From Streptomyces fradiae ATCC 10745 = DSM 40063 (GTDB taxonomy: Bacteria > Actinomycetota > Actinomycetes > Streptomycetales > Streptomycetaceae), in the NCBI RefSeq assembly GCF_008704425.1, contig NZ_CP023696.1, positions 2,218,501 through 2,282,500 of the forward strand: a DNA stretch of 64,000 nucleotides. Direction: 5' to 3'. Shown piece by piece: positions 41,894 to 50,909 of the stretch (the first letter of the stretch is position 1; every line of letters starts with the position of its first letter). The translations under genes and the position numbers were made by a program. A model generated the notes under the pieces. The model saw only the letters and a program-made list of their open reading frames with translations, was not told the origin of the DNA and did not search any database.

Positions 41894-44800
41894 TCACCCC
41901 ACGTGCTCGGGCTCCCCGACGAAGGTGCGCCACAGGGCGGCGTAGCGGCCGTCGCGGGCCAGCAGCTCCTCGTGGGTGCCGTCCTCGACGGCCCGTCCGC
42001 CGTCCATGACGACGACGCGGTCGGCGCGGGCGGCGGTGGTGAGGCGGTGGGCGACGACCAGGGTGGTGCGGCGGCCGGCGAGGCGCTGCGTGGCCGCGTT
42101 CACCTGGGCCTCCGTCGCCAGGTCGAGGGCCGCCGTCGCCTCGTCGAGCAGCAGGACGTCGGGGTCCACCAGCTCGGCGCGGGCGAGGGCGATGAGCTGC
42201 CGCTGCCCGGCGGAGAGGTTGCGTCCGCGCTCGGCGACGCCGTGCAGGTAGCCGCCCTCCAGGGTGGCGATCATGTCGTGCGCCCCGACCGCCCGCGCGG
42301 CGGCCTCCACCTCGGCGTCGGTGGCGTCCGGCCGCCCGTACGCGATGGCGTCCCGCACGGTGCCGGGGAAGAGGTACGCCTCCTGCGGGACGACGCCGAG
42401 GCGGCGCCGGTACGCCGTGAGGTCCAGCTCCCGCAGGTCCGTGCCGTCGGCGGTGACCCGCCCGGACGTCGGGTCGTAGAACCGGGCGACCAGCTTGACC
42501 AGCGTCGACTTGCCCGCGCCGGTCTCCCCGACGAACGCGACGGTCTGCCCGGCCGGGATGCGCAGGTCGATGCCGGTCAGGGCCTCCTCCTCGTCGCCGT
42601 ACGCGAAGGAGACGTCCTCGAAGGCGATCTCGCCCTTCAGGGCCGGCACCGGCCGCGGGTCGGCGGCGGGCGGCGTGGAGGTCGGCTCGCGCAGCAGGTC
42701 CTGCACGCGGCGCAGCGACACGGCCGCCTGCTGGTAGCCGTCGAAGACCTGGGAGAGCTGCTGCACGGGCGCGAAGAACAGGTCGATGTAGAGCAGGTAC
42801 GCGACGAGCGCGCCCGCCGTGAGCGTGCCCGCCTCGATCCGGCCCGCGCCGACGACCAGCACCGCGGCGGCGGCCAGCGACGACAGGAGCTGCACGAACG
42901 GGAAGTACACGGAGATCAGCCACTGGCCGCGCACCCGCGCCTGGCGGTACTCCAGGCTCCGCTCGGTGAACCGGTCGGCGCCGGACCGCTCGCGGCGGAA
43001 CGCCTGCACGATGCGCAGGCCCGCCACGGTCTCCTGGAGGTCGGCGTTGACGACACCGATCCGCTCGCGGGCCAGCTCGTACGCCTTGACGCTGGCGCGC
43101 CGGAAGAAGAACGTCCCGATGATCAGCACCGGCAGCGTCGCGAAGACGACGAGGGCCAGCTGCACGTCGATGACGAGCAGCGCGACCATGATCCCGAAGA
43201 AGGTGACGACGGAGACGAAGGCGGTGACGAGGCCGGTCTGGAGGAACGTGGACAGGGCGTCCACGTCGGTCGTCATCCGGGTCATGATCCGGCCGGTCAG
43301 CTCGCGCTCGTAGTAGTCGAGGCCGAGCCGCTGGAGCTGGGCGAAGATCTTCAGGCGGAGCGCGTACAGCACGCGCTCGCCGGTCCGCCCGGTCATGCGG
43401 ATCTCACCCGTCTGGGCGATCCACTGCACGACGACGGTGAGCAGCGCCAGCGCGGAGGCCGCCCACACCGCGCCGAGCGCGAGGCGGGTGACGCCCTCGT
43501 CGATGCCGTGCCGGATCAGCACGGGCAGCAGCAGGCCCATGCCCGCGTCGACGGCGACGAGGAGCAGGCTGAACAGCAGCGGCAGCCCGAAGCCGCGCAG
43601 CAGCCGGCGCAGCCCGTACGACTCCTCGGGCCGTACGGCGGCCGCCTCGTCCACCTCGGGCGTGTCGGCCGCCGGGGGCAGCGCCGCCACCTGGGCGAGC
43701 AGCTGCGGGGTGGCGCCGGGCGTCCGGTCGGGGCCGGGCCCGGCGGCGTCGCGGTCCCACAGGGCGGGGGTGATGCCGCGCTCGGCGTCGTACTCCGCGT
43801 CCAGCTCGTCGCGTACGGAGGTGTCGCCCTCCTCGTCCGCGCCGGCGGGCCGGAGGTGGCCGGGCGAGACGCCGCCCAGCTCGTCGGGGTCGGTGAGCAG
43901 CCGCCGGTACAGGGCGGAGCGCTCCTGGAGCTCCTCGTGGGTGCCGATGTCGGCGAGCCGGCCGCCGTCGAGGACGGCGATGCGGTCGGCGAGGTTCAGC
44001 GTGGAGCGGCGGTGGGCGATGAGCAGCGTGGTGCGCCCGGCCATGACGGAGCGCAGCGCCTCGTGGATCTCGTGCTCCACGCGGGCGTCGACGGCGGAGG
44101 TGGCGTCGTCGAGGAGGAGCAGCCGGGGGTCGGTGAGGATGGCGCGGGCCAGGGCGATGCGCTGGCGCTGCCCGCCGGAGAGGGTGAGGCCGTGCTCGCC
44201 GACGGTCGTGTCGTAGCCGCGGGGCAGGTCGGCGATGAAGCGGTCGGCGCGGGCGGCGCGCGCGGCGGCCTCGATCTCCGCGTCGGTGGCGTCGGGCCGC
44301 CCGTAGGCGATGTTGGCGCGGACCGTGTCGGAGAAGAGGAAGCTGTCCTCGGGGACGAGCCCGATGGCGTCGCGCAGGGAGCGCAGGGTCAGGTCGCGCA
44401 CGTCGTGGCCGCCGACGCGGACGGCGCCGCCGGTGACGTCGTAGAAGCGGGGCAGGAGGAGGGAGACGGTGGACTTGCCGCTGCCGGACGCGCCGACGAC
44501 GGCGACGGTCTCGCCGGGGCGGATGGTGAGGGAGAAGCCGTCGAGGACGGGCGGCACGCCGTCGCCGTCGTCGCCGTCCGGCCCGTCGCCGCTCCCACTC
44601 CTGTCCTTCGCCCCGCTTCCGCCCTGGTAGGAGAAGGTCACGTCGTCGAACTCGACGCCGGCGGGGGCGTCGGCGGGCAGGTCGCGGGCGCCGTCGGCCA
44701 GGGACGGCTCGGTGTCGATCAGCTCCAGGACGCGTTCGACGCCGGCGCGGGCCTGCTGGCCGACGGTGAGGACCATGGCGAGCATCCGGACCGGGCCGAC

Positions 44801-45778
44801 GAGCTGGGCGAGGTACGTGGAGAACGCGACGAACGTACCGAGCGTGATCTCCCCGCGGGTGGCCAGCCAGCCGCCGAGGGCGAGCATGGCGACCTGTCCG
44901 AGCGCGGGGACCGCCTGGAGGGCGGGGGTGTAGCGGCTGTTGAGGCGGATGGTGCGCAGCCGCGCGGCGAACAGCTCACGGCTCGCCGTGCCGAGCTTGC
45001 CGGCCTCCTGGTCCTCCTGGCCGAAGCCCTTGACGACGCGTACGCCGCTGACGGCGCCGTCCACGACGCCCGCGACGTGCCCGGCCTGGGCCTGGGCGTA
45101 CCAGGTGGAGGGGTGGAGGCGGACGCGGCTGCGCTTGGCGATGATCCACAGGGCGGGCGCGACGGCGAGGACGACGAGGGTGAGGGGGAGCGACAGCCAG
45201 GCCATGACGCCGAGGCTGAGGAAGAAGAGGAGGAAGTTCCCGATGGTCATCGGGAGCATGAAGAGCAGGCTCTGCACCAGTTGCAGGTCGCTGGTGGCGC
45301 GGCCGACGACCTGGCCGGTGGACAGCTCGTCCTGGCGCCGCCCGTCGAGGCGGGTGATCGTGCCGTACATCTCGGTGCGCAGGTCGTGCTGGACGTCGAG
45401 CGCGAGCCGCCCGCCGTAGTAGCGGCGGACGTACGTCAGGGCGTACACGGCGAGGGCGGCGGCGATCAGGACGCCGATCCACAGGCCGAGGGAGCCGCTG
45501 CCCTCACCGATCACGTCATCGATGACGATCTTGGTGACGAGGGGGACGAACGCCATGACGGCCATGCCGCCCAGCGAGGAGGCGAGGGCGAGCACGACGT
45601 CGAGCCGGTGCCGCCAGGCGTATCCCCACAGCCGCTTGGCCCACCCCTGCCCGGCCGCCCCCGCCGGCTGCCCGGCCGCCGGCTGCCCGGCCGGCCGCTG
45701 CCCGGCCGGCAGCGGTCCTGTGCGCTGCCCGGCCGCCCGTTGCCCCGCCGCCTGTTTGTCCCCCGCCGCCGACACCAC
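41894..45778 (-). CDS. single-chain (fused) heterodimeric-type ABC exporter
   Basis: About 1294 residues from the GTG at 45778 (GGGAGG 7 nt upstream). Layout TMD1-NBD1-TMD2-NBD2. NBD1: Walker A GASGSGKST (~426), signature LSGGQ, Walker B LLLDDATSAVD where the catalytic Glu is Asp. NBD2: Walker A GETGAGKST (~1089), signature LSAGQ, LLLDEATAALD with the catalytic Glu kept. Both have the switch His (LLIAHRRST, LVVAHRLTT). It thus has one degenerate and one active ATP site, as in TM287/288-type exporters that are normally two proteins. The first 50 residues are an AAGQRAAGQ-type repeat. Expels lipids or drugs; the substrate is unknown. Confidence 0.93.
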   Translation of the reverse strand: MVSAAGDKQAAGQRAAGQRTGPLPAGQRPAGQPAAGQPAGAAGQGWAKRLWGYAWRHRLDVVLALASSLGGMAVMAFVPLVTKIVIDDVIGEGSGSLGLWIGVLIAAALAVYALTYVRRYYGGRLALDVQHDLRTEMYGTITRLDGRRQDELSTGQVVGRATSDLQLVQSLLFMLPMTIGNFLLFFLSLGVMAWLSLPLTLVVLAVAPALWIIAKRSRVRLHPSTWYAQAQAGHVAGVVDGAVSGVRVVKGFGQEDQEAGKLGTASRELFAARLRTIRLNSRYTPALQAVPALGQVAMLALGGWLATRGEITLGTFVAFSTYLAQLVGPVRMLAMVLTVGQQARAGVERVLELIDTEPSLADGARDLPADAPAGVEFDDVTFSYQGGSGAKDRSGSGDGPDGDDGDGVPPVLDGFSLTIRPGETVAVVGASGSGKSTVSLLLPRFYDVTGGAVRVGGHDVRDLTLRSLRDAIGLVPEDSFLFSDTVRANIAYGRPDATDAEIEAAARAARADRFIADLPRGYDTTVGEHGLTLSGGQRQRIALARAILTDPRLLLLDDATSAVDARVEHEIHEALRSVMAGRTTLLIAHRRSTLNLADRIAVLDGGRLADIGTHEELQERSALYRRLLTDPDELGGVSPGHLRPAGADEEGDTSVRDELDAEYDAERGITPALWDRDAAGPGPDRTPGATPQLLAQVAALPPAADTPEVDEAAAVRPEESYGLRRLLRGFGLPLLFSLLLVAVDAGMGLLLPVLIRHGIDEGVTRLALGAVWAASALALLTVVVQWIAQTGEIRMTGRTGERVLYALRLKIFAQLQRLGLDYYERELTGRIMTRMTTDVDALSTFLQTGLVTAFVSVVTFFGIMVALLVIDVQLALVVFATLPVLIIGTFFFRRASVKAYELARERIGVVNADLQETVAGLRIVQAFRRERSGADRFTERSLEYRQARVRGQWLISVYFPFVQLLSSLAAAAVLVVGAGRIEAGTLTAGALVAYLLYIDLFFAPVQQLSQVFDGYQQAAVSLRRVQDLLREPTSTPPAADPRPVPALKGEIAFEDVSFAYGDEEEALTGIDLRIPAGQTVAFVGETGAGKSTLVKLVARFYDPTSGRVTADGTDLRELDLTAYRRRLGVVPQEAYLFPGTVRDAIAYGRPDATDAEVEAAARAVGAHDMIATLEGGYLHGVAERGRNLSAGQRQLIALARAELVDPDVLLLDEATAALDLATEAQVNAATQRLAGRRTTLVVAHRLTTAARADRVVVMDGGRAVEDGTHEELLARDGRYAALWRTFVGEPEHVG

Positions 45779-46001
45779 GTTCCGGCCTCCCGTTTCGCCC
45801 GTTTCCGCTGATCTACCGCAAGGCACCAACAGGGCCCGATCCGATTTTCATCCCGGCACGGCCCCGACTCCCCCGAAGACCGTCCTTTCGGCCTAGGTCT
45901 CCCGCGGGGCGGGCCGGCCGGACCACCCCACGGAGGAGCCGAGGGCTACTGTCCGGAAGGTTCCGATAAGGGGGATTCGCGCGAACCATGGAGGCCGACC
46001 G

Positions 46002-47240
46002 ATGTCCCAGGCACTCACCCCCAAGGGCGAGCTCGCCGTCCGCGCCGCCGCACCCCGGGAGTCGGGCCCCGGCGAGCTGACGGTGGCCCTCTACCCCTAC
46101 GTCCCGGACCCCCAGCTCTTCCAGGACAAGGTGTCGCAGGCCTGGGCGGCGCTCGGCACGGGGTACGCGCTGTCGTTCCAGACGTACGACCCCTACAGCG
46201 GGCCACCGGCACCCACCATCGACGTCTTCGCCTTCGACTGCTCCTTCTCCGGCTCCCTCGTCGGGGAATACGCCGTCTCCCCTCTGCGGCCCGACGAGGT
46301 CGACAGCCCGGAGGACCTGTACCGGTTCGCACGGGACGCGGCGACGGGCCCCGACGGCCACTTCGTGGGAATCCCGTACCTGGGGTGCTGCAGCACCCTC
46401 TACTACCGGGACGGCGACCAGCCCCTCGGCAAGCCGGAGCTGTCACTCGACGCGCTGTTCGCCGTTCTCGGGGCGGCCCCGTACCCCGAGAAGGAGATTC
46501 CCGCGCCCGGACAGGGCCTCATCGTCGAGCTGAGGGGCTCCACCACCGACGCCTGCATGTACCAGCAGGCATGGGAGCAGCTGAACGGCGGATGCGTACC
46601 CGAGCCCCCGCTCCCGGCAGCCGACAGGCTCGACACCCGGGCGCTCGACGCGCTGCGCAAGCTCGTCAAGATGGCGGGCGTGGCCCAGGCGGCCTTCAGG
46701 GACCCCGGCTCGCAGCGCGTCAAGTGGTTCGAGGCGGGGCTCGGACGGGCGATGGTGGGCTTCACGGAGTGGCTGCCCTCCATGAGCCCCGGTCTGCGCA
46801 AGACCGTCGAGCTCCGCGCCCTGCCGCTCGGGCCGGGCAGGCCGACGCCGTGCTACGCGGACGCCATCGGCATCAGGCCCGGCCTCGAAGGCGAGGACCG
46901 CGCCGCGGCCGTGCGGCTGGCCAACCTCGTCGCCTCGTCGGACCTCCTCCAGAGCGCCGTGAGCTCCCAGTACCTGGTGCCGGCCCGCGTCAGCGCGCTG
47001 AGGAACCTGGCCCAGCGGGATCCGGTGTACGCGAGGATCCAGAGGATGCTGGACGCGGCCGACCCCTGCGGCTTCCGGCTCGGCCCAGGCGGCCGGCTGT
47101 GGATCAGGGAAGTGGGGCCGAAGATCGTGAGCGGCCTGCTCGGCATCTCCATGGTCACACCCCCGGTGTCGGCACTCTCCGCCGAGGCGCCGGACGCGTT
47201 CGAGTCCACCCCGGCCGGGATCTGGCGCCGCGGCTTCTAG
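46002..47240 (+). CDS. thiaminase I (thiamine pyridinylase)-like protein
   Basis: 412 residues; GGAGG 7 nt before the ATG. The fold is that of a type II periplasmic binding protein. The N-terminal strand LTVALYPYVPDPQLFQ and the segments GIPYLGCCSTLYYRDGD, LGRAMVGFTEWLPSMS and PTPCYADAIGIRPG follow Paenibacillus (Bacillus) thiaminolyticus thiaminase I. Cys129, Glu256 and Asp287 match the catalytic Cys113, Glu241 and Asp272, with almost the same spacing (127 and 31 against 128 and 31). It should swap or hydrolyse the thiazole of thiamine. No signal peptide is present, unlike the secreted enzyme. A salvage/biosynthetic or toxic role cannot be told from neighbours, which are unrelated to thiamine. 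Confidence 0.85.
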   Translation: MSQALTPKGELAVRAAAPRESGPGELTVALYPYVPDPQLFQDKVSQAWAALGTGYALSFQTYDPYSGPPAPTIDVFAFDCSFSGSLVGEYAVSPLRPDEVDSPEDLYRFARDAATGPDGHFVGIPYLGCCSTLYYRDGDQPLGKPELSLDALFAVLGAAPYPEKEIPAPGQGLIVELRGSTTDACMYQQAWEQLNGGCVPEPPLPAADRLDTRALDALRKLVKMAGVAQAAFRDPGSQRVKWFEAGLGRAMVGFTEWLPSMSPGLRKTVELRALPLGPGRPTPCYADAIGIRPGLEGEDRAAAVRLANLVASSDLLQSAVSSQYLVPARVSALRNLAQRDPVYARIQRMLDAADPCGFRLGPGGRLWIREVGPKIVSGLLGISMVTPPVSALSAEAPDAFESTPAGIWRRGF

Positions 47241-47544
47241 CGTCGCGCCTCACGACGCGGGGCGGGGTCCGGCGCGCGGCCTGGTGAGCCGGGAGCGCGC
47301 CGGACCGGGGGCGGCCACGGACTCGCGCGACCGGGCGGGGCCGGGGCCCCGGGATGACGGGCGGCGGGGCGCCGCCACGGGGGGAGTCGCGCCCCACGGC
47401 GGGGCGGAGACGGAGGTACGGCGGACCCGGCGGGCGGAGTCGGGGGACGGCCGCCCCGGCGTGGACGGGGCACACCGCTCAGCCCCTCCGGGCCCTCAGC
47501 CCCTTCAACCCCTCCCGGCCCTGCCCCCCTTCAGCCCCCTCCCG

Positions 47545-47679
47545 GCCCTCGGGGCACTGCGGAGCCCTCGGGCACTGCGGAGCCCTCGGGCCCTGCGGAG
47601 CCCGCGAGACCCTCAGGGCGCCGTCGCCGCGCGTGCGGACCTGCGCGGCGGACCTGCGCGGCGGACCTGCGCGGCGGAC
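47545..47679. repeat. two adjacent tandem arrays (18-19 bp x3 and 13 bp x3)
   Basis: GCCCTCGGGCACTGCGGA-type units repeat three times at about 47545-47602. CTGCGCGGCGGAC repeats perfectly at 47641, 47654 and 47667. They lie in a 740-bp gap (47241-47978) with no supportable gene. Confidence 0.88.
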
Positions 47680-47978
47680 CGCATGCCGCGCCGTCCGAGG
47701 CGGCGCCGCAGCCGACGGCGATCTTGCGCGGCGCGCCGCGCCGCACGGCGCGGAGTGCTGCCGCACAGGCCCTCGCGGGGCCATGCTCGCCACGTCCATG
47801 ACAATGTCACAGGACCGACCCGTCCCGTTCACACGCGGGTCGGCGCCGGCATGGCAGTCTCCCCTTGCCCGGCGGTCAACTCGCGTAGATCGCCGAAACG
47901 TTTCCTCGCCGTGTCCCTTCGCGTCCCCCTCGTCCCCCCTCGTCCCCTCGTGTCCCCACCTCGGGAAAGGACTCCCCC
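47680..47978. promoter_or_regulatory. upstream region of the extracellular nuclease gene
   Basis: No gene. The stretch 47795-47960 is less G-rich and must hold the nuclease promoter. GACAATGTCAC (47799-47814 area) and a pyrimidine-rich run before the ribosome binding site AAAGGA are the only notable sequences. Confidence 0.35.
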
Positions 47979-48839
47979 ATGCCGTCATCCCCGGCCGCCC
48001 CCGCCCGCCGCTGGAGGGTTCCCGTGCTGGCCGCCGCCGCGCTGCTGGTGGGCGTGACCGTACCGGGCGCCGCCGCGGCCCCGGCCCCGCTCCCGGCCCC
48101 CGAGGCGACCGCCTCGGCCGGCACGGCCACGGCGTCCGCCGCCGTCACCGCGTACGACGACACCTACTACGCGCCCGCCGTCGGCAAGACCGGCAGCAGC
48201 CTCAAGAGCGCCCTGCACTCGATCATCCGCGACCAGGCGAAGATCTCGTACTCGGCGGTGTGGACGGCCCTCAAGGAGACCGACGAGGACCCCGCCAACA
48301 GCGCCAACGTCCGCCTCCTCTACAGCGGCACCTCCCGCTCCAAGTCCCTCAACGGCGGCGACCTCGGCGACTGGAACCGCGAGCACGTGTGGGCCAAGTC
48401 CCACGGCGACTTCGGCACCGCCACGGGCCCCGGCACCGACCTCCACCACCTGCGCCCCGCCGACGTGAAGACCAACAGCATCCGGGGCAACAAGGACTTC
48501 GACATGGGCGGCAGCGCGGTCAGCGGCGCCCCCGGCAACTACACCGACTCGGACAGCTTCGAGCCGCGCGCCGCCGACAAGGGCGACGTCGCCCGCATGA
48601 TCCTCTACATGGCCGTCCGGTACGAGGGCACCGACGGCTGGCCGGACCTGGAGCCCAACAACTCCGTCAGCAACGGCAGCGCCCCGCTCCACGGCCGCCT
48701 CTCGGTGCTCAAGCAGTGGAACGAGCAGGACCCGCCGGACGCGTTCGAGCGCAAGCGCAACGACCTGATCTTCAGCAAGTACCAGTACAACCGGAACCCG
48801 TTCATCGACCACCCGGAGTGGGTCGAGGCCATCTGGTGA
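47979..48839 (+). CDS. secreted endonuclease I-family / HNH nuclease
   Basis: 286 residues. Signal peptide (RRWRVPVLAAAALLVGVTVP... AAAA), then the EndA-type nuclease: LHSIIRDQAKISYSAVW, WNREHVWAKSHGDFG and GPGTDLHHLRPADVKTNSIR, whose His residues form the beta-beta-alpha metal site, DVARMILYMAVRYEG, LHGRLSVLKQWNEQDPPDAF and ERKRNDLIFSKYQYNRNPFI. It degrades extracellular DNA/RNA non-specifically. The gene ends 25 bp from the convergent TPP enzyme gene. Confidence 0.94.
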   Translation: MPSSPAAPARRWRVPVLAAAALLVGVTVPGAAAAPAPLPAPEATASAGTATASAAVTAYDDTYYAPAVGKTGSSLKSALHSIIRDQAKISYSAVWTALKETDEDPANSANVRLLYSGTSRSKSLNGGDLGDWNREHVWAKSHGDFGTATGPGTDLHHLRPADVKTNSIRGNKDFDMGGSAVSGAPGNYTDSDSFEPRAADKGDVARMILYMAVRYEGTDGWPDLEPNNSVSNGSAPLHGRLSVLKQWNEQDPPDAFERKRNDLIFSKYQYNRNPFIDHPEWVEAIW

Positions 48840-48864
48840 CCTCCTCCTGAGTGGTGACGCCCCG

Positions 48865-50553
48865 TCAGTCCTCCGTGTGGGTCGGCGCGAACATGCGGAG
48901 GACCGCCGGGAGCACCACCACCGAAGGACCGGGCGCCGCCAGGGCCTCGCGCAGGTCGCCCTCCAATTCCTCGGGCGTGGTCCGCCTCGCCGGCACGCCG
49001 AACGACTCCGCCAGCGCCTCGAAGTCGGGGCGCGCCAGCTCCGTGCCCGTGGCCCGGCCGTACGACTCCGTCATGTACTCGCGCAGGATGCCGTAGCCGC
49101 CGTCGTCCACGATCAGCCAGGTCACCGGCAGGTCGTGCTGGCGGGCCGTGGCCAGCTCGGCGACCGAGTAGAGGGCGCCGCCGTCGCCGGAGACCGCCAG
49201 GACCGGGCGGTCCGGGTCGGCCGCGGCGGCGCCCAGCGCGGCCGGGTAGGCGTAGCCGAGGCCGCCCGCGCCCTGCGCCGAGTGCATGGTGCCGGGCCGC
49301 CGCGGGTCGAACGCCGACCACGCCCAGTACGCCAGGATCGTCATGTCCCAGAAGGACGGCGCCGTGTCGGGCAGCGCCTTCCGCACGGCCGCGAGGACCT
49401 GCCGCTCCAGGGTGAGGCCCTGCGCGTCGATCCGCTCGCGTACGGCCTCCAGCACCGCCCGTACGCGCTCCGGCGCGGCCGGGTCGTGCCGCTCCTCCAC
49501 CGTCTCCAGCAGCGCCGACAGGGCGAGGCGGGCGTCGGCGTGGATGCCGAGCGCCGGGTGGTTGGACTCCAGTTTCCCGAGGTCGGCCTCGATCTGCACG
49601 ACCCGGCCGCGCGGGTGGAACGTGTGGTAGTTGGACGACAGTTCGCCCAGGCCGGAGCCGACGACCAGCAGGACGTCCGCGTCCTCGAGGAAGTCCGTGG
49701 TGTGCCGGTCCTCCAGCCACGACTGGAGCGACAGGGGGTGCTCCCACGGGAAGGCGCCCTTGCCCCCGAAGGTCGTCACGACCGGCGCCGACAGCCGCTC
49801 GGCCAGCGCCCGCAGCTTCGTGGCGGCGTCCGACCGCACGACCCCGCCGCCCGCGACGATCGCCGGGCGCTCGGCCCGCGACAGCCAGTGCGCGGCCAGC
49901 GCGGTCAGCTCCGGACGGGGCACCAGGTCGTGCGGGGTGGCGTCCGGCGCGGTCACGACCGGCAGGTCCGTCGGCGCGGCCAGCACGTCGGCCGGGATCT
50001 CCACCCACACGGGGCCGTGCGGGGCGGTCAGCGCCGACTCCCACGCCGCGGCGACGGCGGAGGGGATCTGGCTCGCCGTACGGGCCTCGTGCACGGACTT
50101 CACGACGTCCCGGAACGACGCCCGCTGGTCGCGCAGCTCGTGCAGGTACCCGTGGCGCCCGCCGCCGAGGCCCCGCGCGGGGACCTGCGCGCCGATGGCG
50201 ACGACCGGTGCCGACGCCGCGGCGGCCTCCTGGAGGGCGGGCAGCGCGGTCAGCGCGCCGGGCCCGGCGGACAGCAGGAGCGGGGCGGCCTCGCCGGTGA
50301 CCCGGCCGTACGCGTCGGCGGCGAAGCCCGCGTTGTTCTCGACGCGCAGCCCCACGTACGTGAGGTCGGAGCGGCCGAGCGCGTCGAACAGCGCCAGCGC
50401 GTGCTGCCCCGGCAGCCCGAACACGGTGGTCGCGCCGAGCCCGCGCAGGGTCTCGATCACGAGGTCCCCGCCGGTGCGGCCGGGCGGGGCGCTCAGCGCC
50501 GCGGCCGTCTGGGCGGCGGTGGGCCGCAGAACGAGGTCGTGGTCGTGCGTCAT
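48865..50553 (-). CDS. thiamine-diphosphate-dependent enzyme (acetolactate synthase-like family)
   Basis: 562 residues. N-terminal PYR domain with GGDLVIETLRGLGATTVFG and the cofactor-activating Glu in LRVENNAGFAADAYGR. Middle domain (ERPAIVAGGGVVRSDA). C-terminal PP domain with MHSAQGAGGLGYAYPAALGA and VSGDGGALYSVAELATARQ...DDGGYGIL, which holds the GDG-N-type Mg/TPP motif. It decarboxylates or ligates a 2-keto acid; the exact substrate is not readable. It lies downstream of agmatinase and opposite a PucR regulator, a grouping that suggests breakdown of guanidino compounds or polyamines. Confidence 0.9.
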   Translation of the reverse strand: MTHDHDLVLRPTAAQTAAALSAPPGRTGGDLVIETLRGLGATTVFGLPGQHALALFDALGRSDLTYVGLRVENNAGFAADAYGRVTGEAAPLLLSAGPGALTALPALQEAAAASAPVVAIGAQVPARGLGGGRHGYLHELRDQRASFRDVVKSVHEARTASQIPSAVAAAWESALTAPHGPVWVEIPADVLAAPTDLPVVTAPDATPHDLVPRPELTALAAHWLSRAERPAIVAGGGVVRSDAATKLRALAERLSAPVVTTFGGKGAFPWEHPLSLQSWLEDRHTTDFLEDADVLLVVGSGLGELSSNYHTFHPRGRVVQIEADLGKLESNHPALGIHADARLALSALLETVEERHDPAAPERVRAVLEAVRERIDAQGLTLERQVLAAVRKALPDTAPSFWDMTILAYWAWSAFDPRRPGTMHSAQGAGGLGYAYPAALGAAAADPDRPVLAVSGDGGALYSVAELATARQHDLPVTWLIVDDGGYGILREYMTESYGRATGTELARPDFEALAESFGVPARRTTPEELEGDLREALAAPGPSVVVLPAVLRMFAPTHTED

Positions 50554-50607
50554 GGTCTCCGGGCTCCTGGGCGGTACGGCGGCACGCGACCGCGCGGCAC
50601 GGTCCGG

Positions 50608-50880
50608 CCCCGCAGGGAGCGGTCATCCCCTGCGGGCGTGCCGGTCCTGTGACGGGCGGCCGTCCCGTACGAGGTGCGGGTCCCGTAGGGCCGGCGCGTC
50701 CCCTACGGGCGTTCCGGCCCCTAGGGGATGGTGCACCCCCCAAGGGGCGGTACGCCCCCTAGGGGCATGCTGATCCCGTAAGGGCCACCGGTGCCCCAAG
50801 AGGCGATCGGTCCCGCAGGGGGCGGGGCGACCCTACAAGACCGGCCGCGACCCGCACGGGAGCCGCGACCGCCCGTACGG
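50608..50880. repeat. array of ~15 units of 18-20 bp with CCC-n-GGG palindromic cores
   Basis: Cores such as CCCCTGCGGG, CCCGTAGGG, CCCCTACGGG, CCCCTAGGGG, CCCCCTAGGGG, CCCGTAAGGG and CCCGCACGGG start at about 50608, 50627, 50646, 50664, 50682, 50700, 50718, 50736, 50755, 50775, 50794, 50812, 50831, 50850 and 50871. Spacing is 18-20 bp throughout, with diverged linkers. The array fills the gap between the agmatinase stop and the TPP-enzyme start. The period breaks any reading frame, so it is non-coding. Confidence 0.85.
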
Positions 50881-50909
50881 CGAGGCGCTCCCCTGCCCGA
50901 CGGTGTGGC

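Noticed and set aside
45830..46001. TPP riboswitch before the thiaminase gene
   Set aside because: No CTGAGA-type core or matching second helix could be found in the 170-bp upstream region.
50608..50880. CRISPR array or small repeat protein gene
   Set aside because: Units of 18-20 bp have no spacers, and the irregular period breaks every reading frame.
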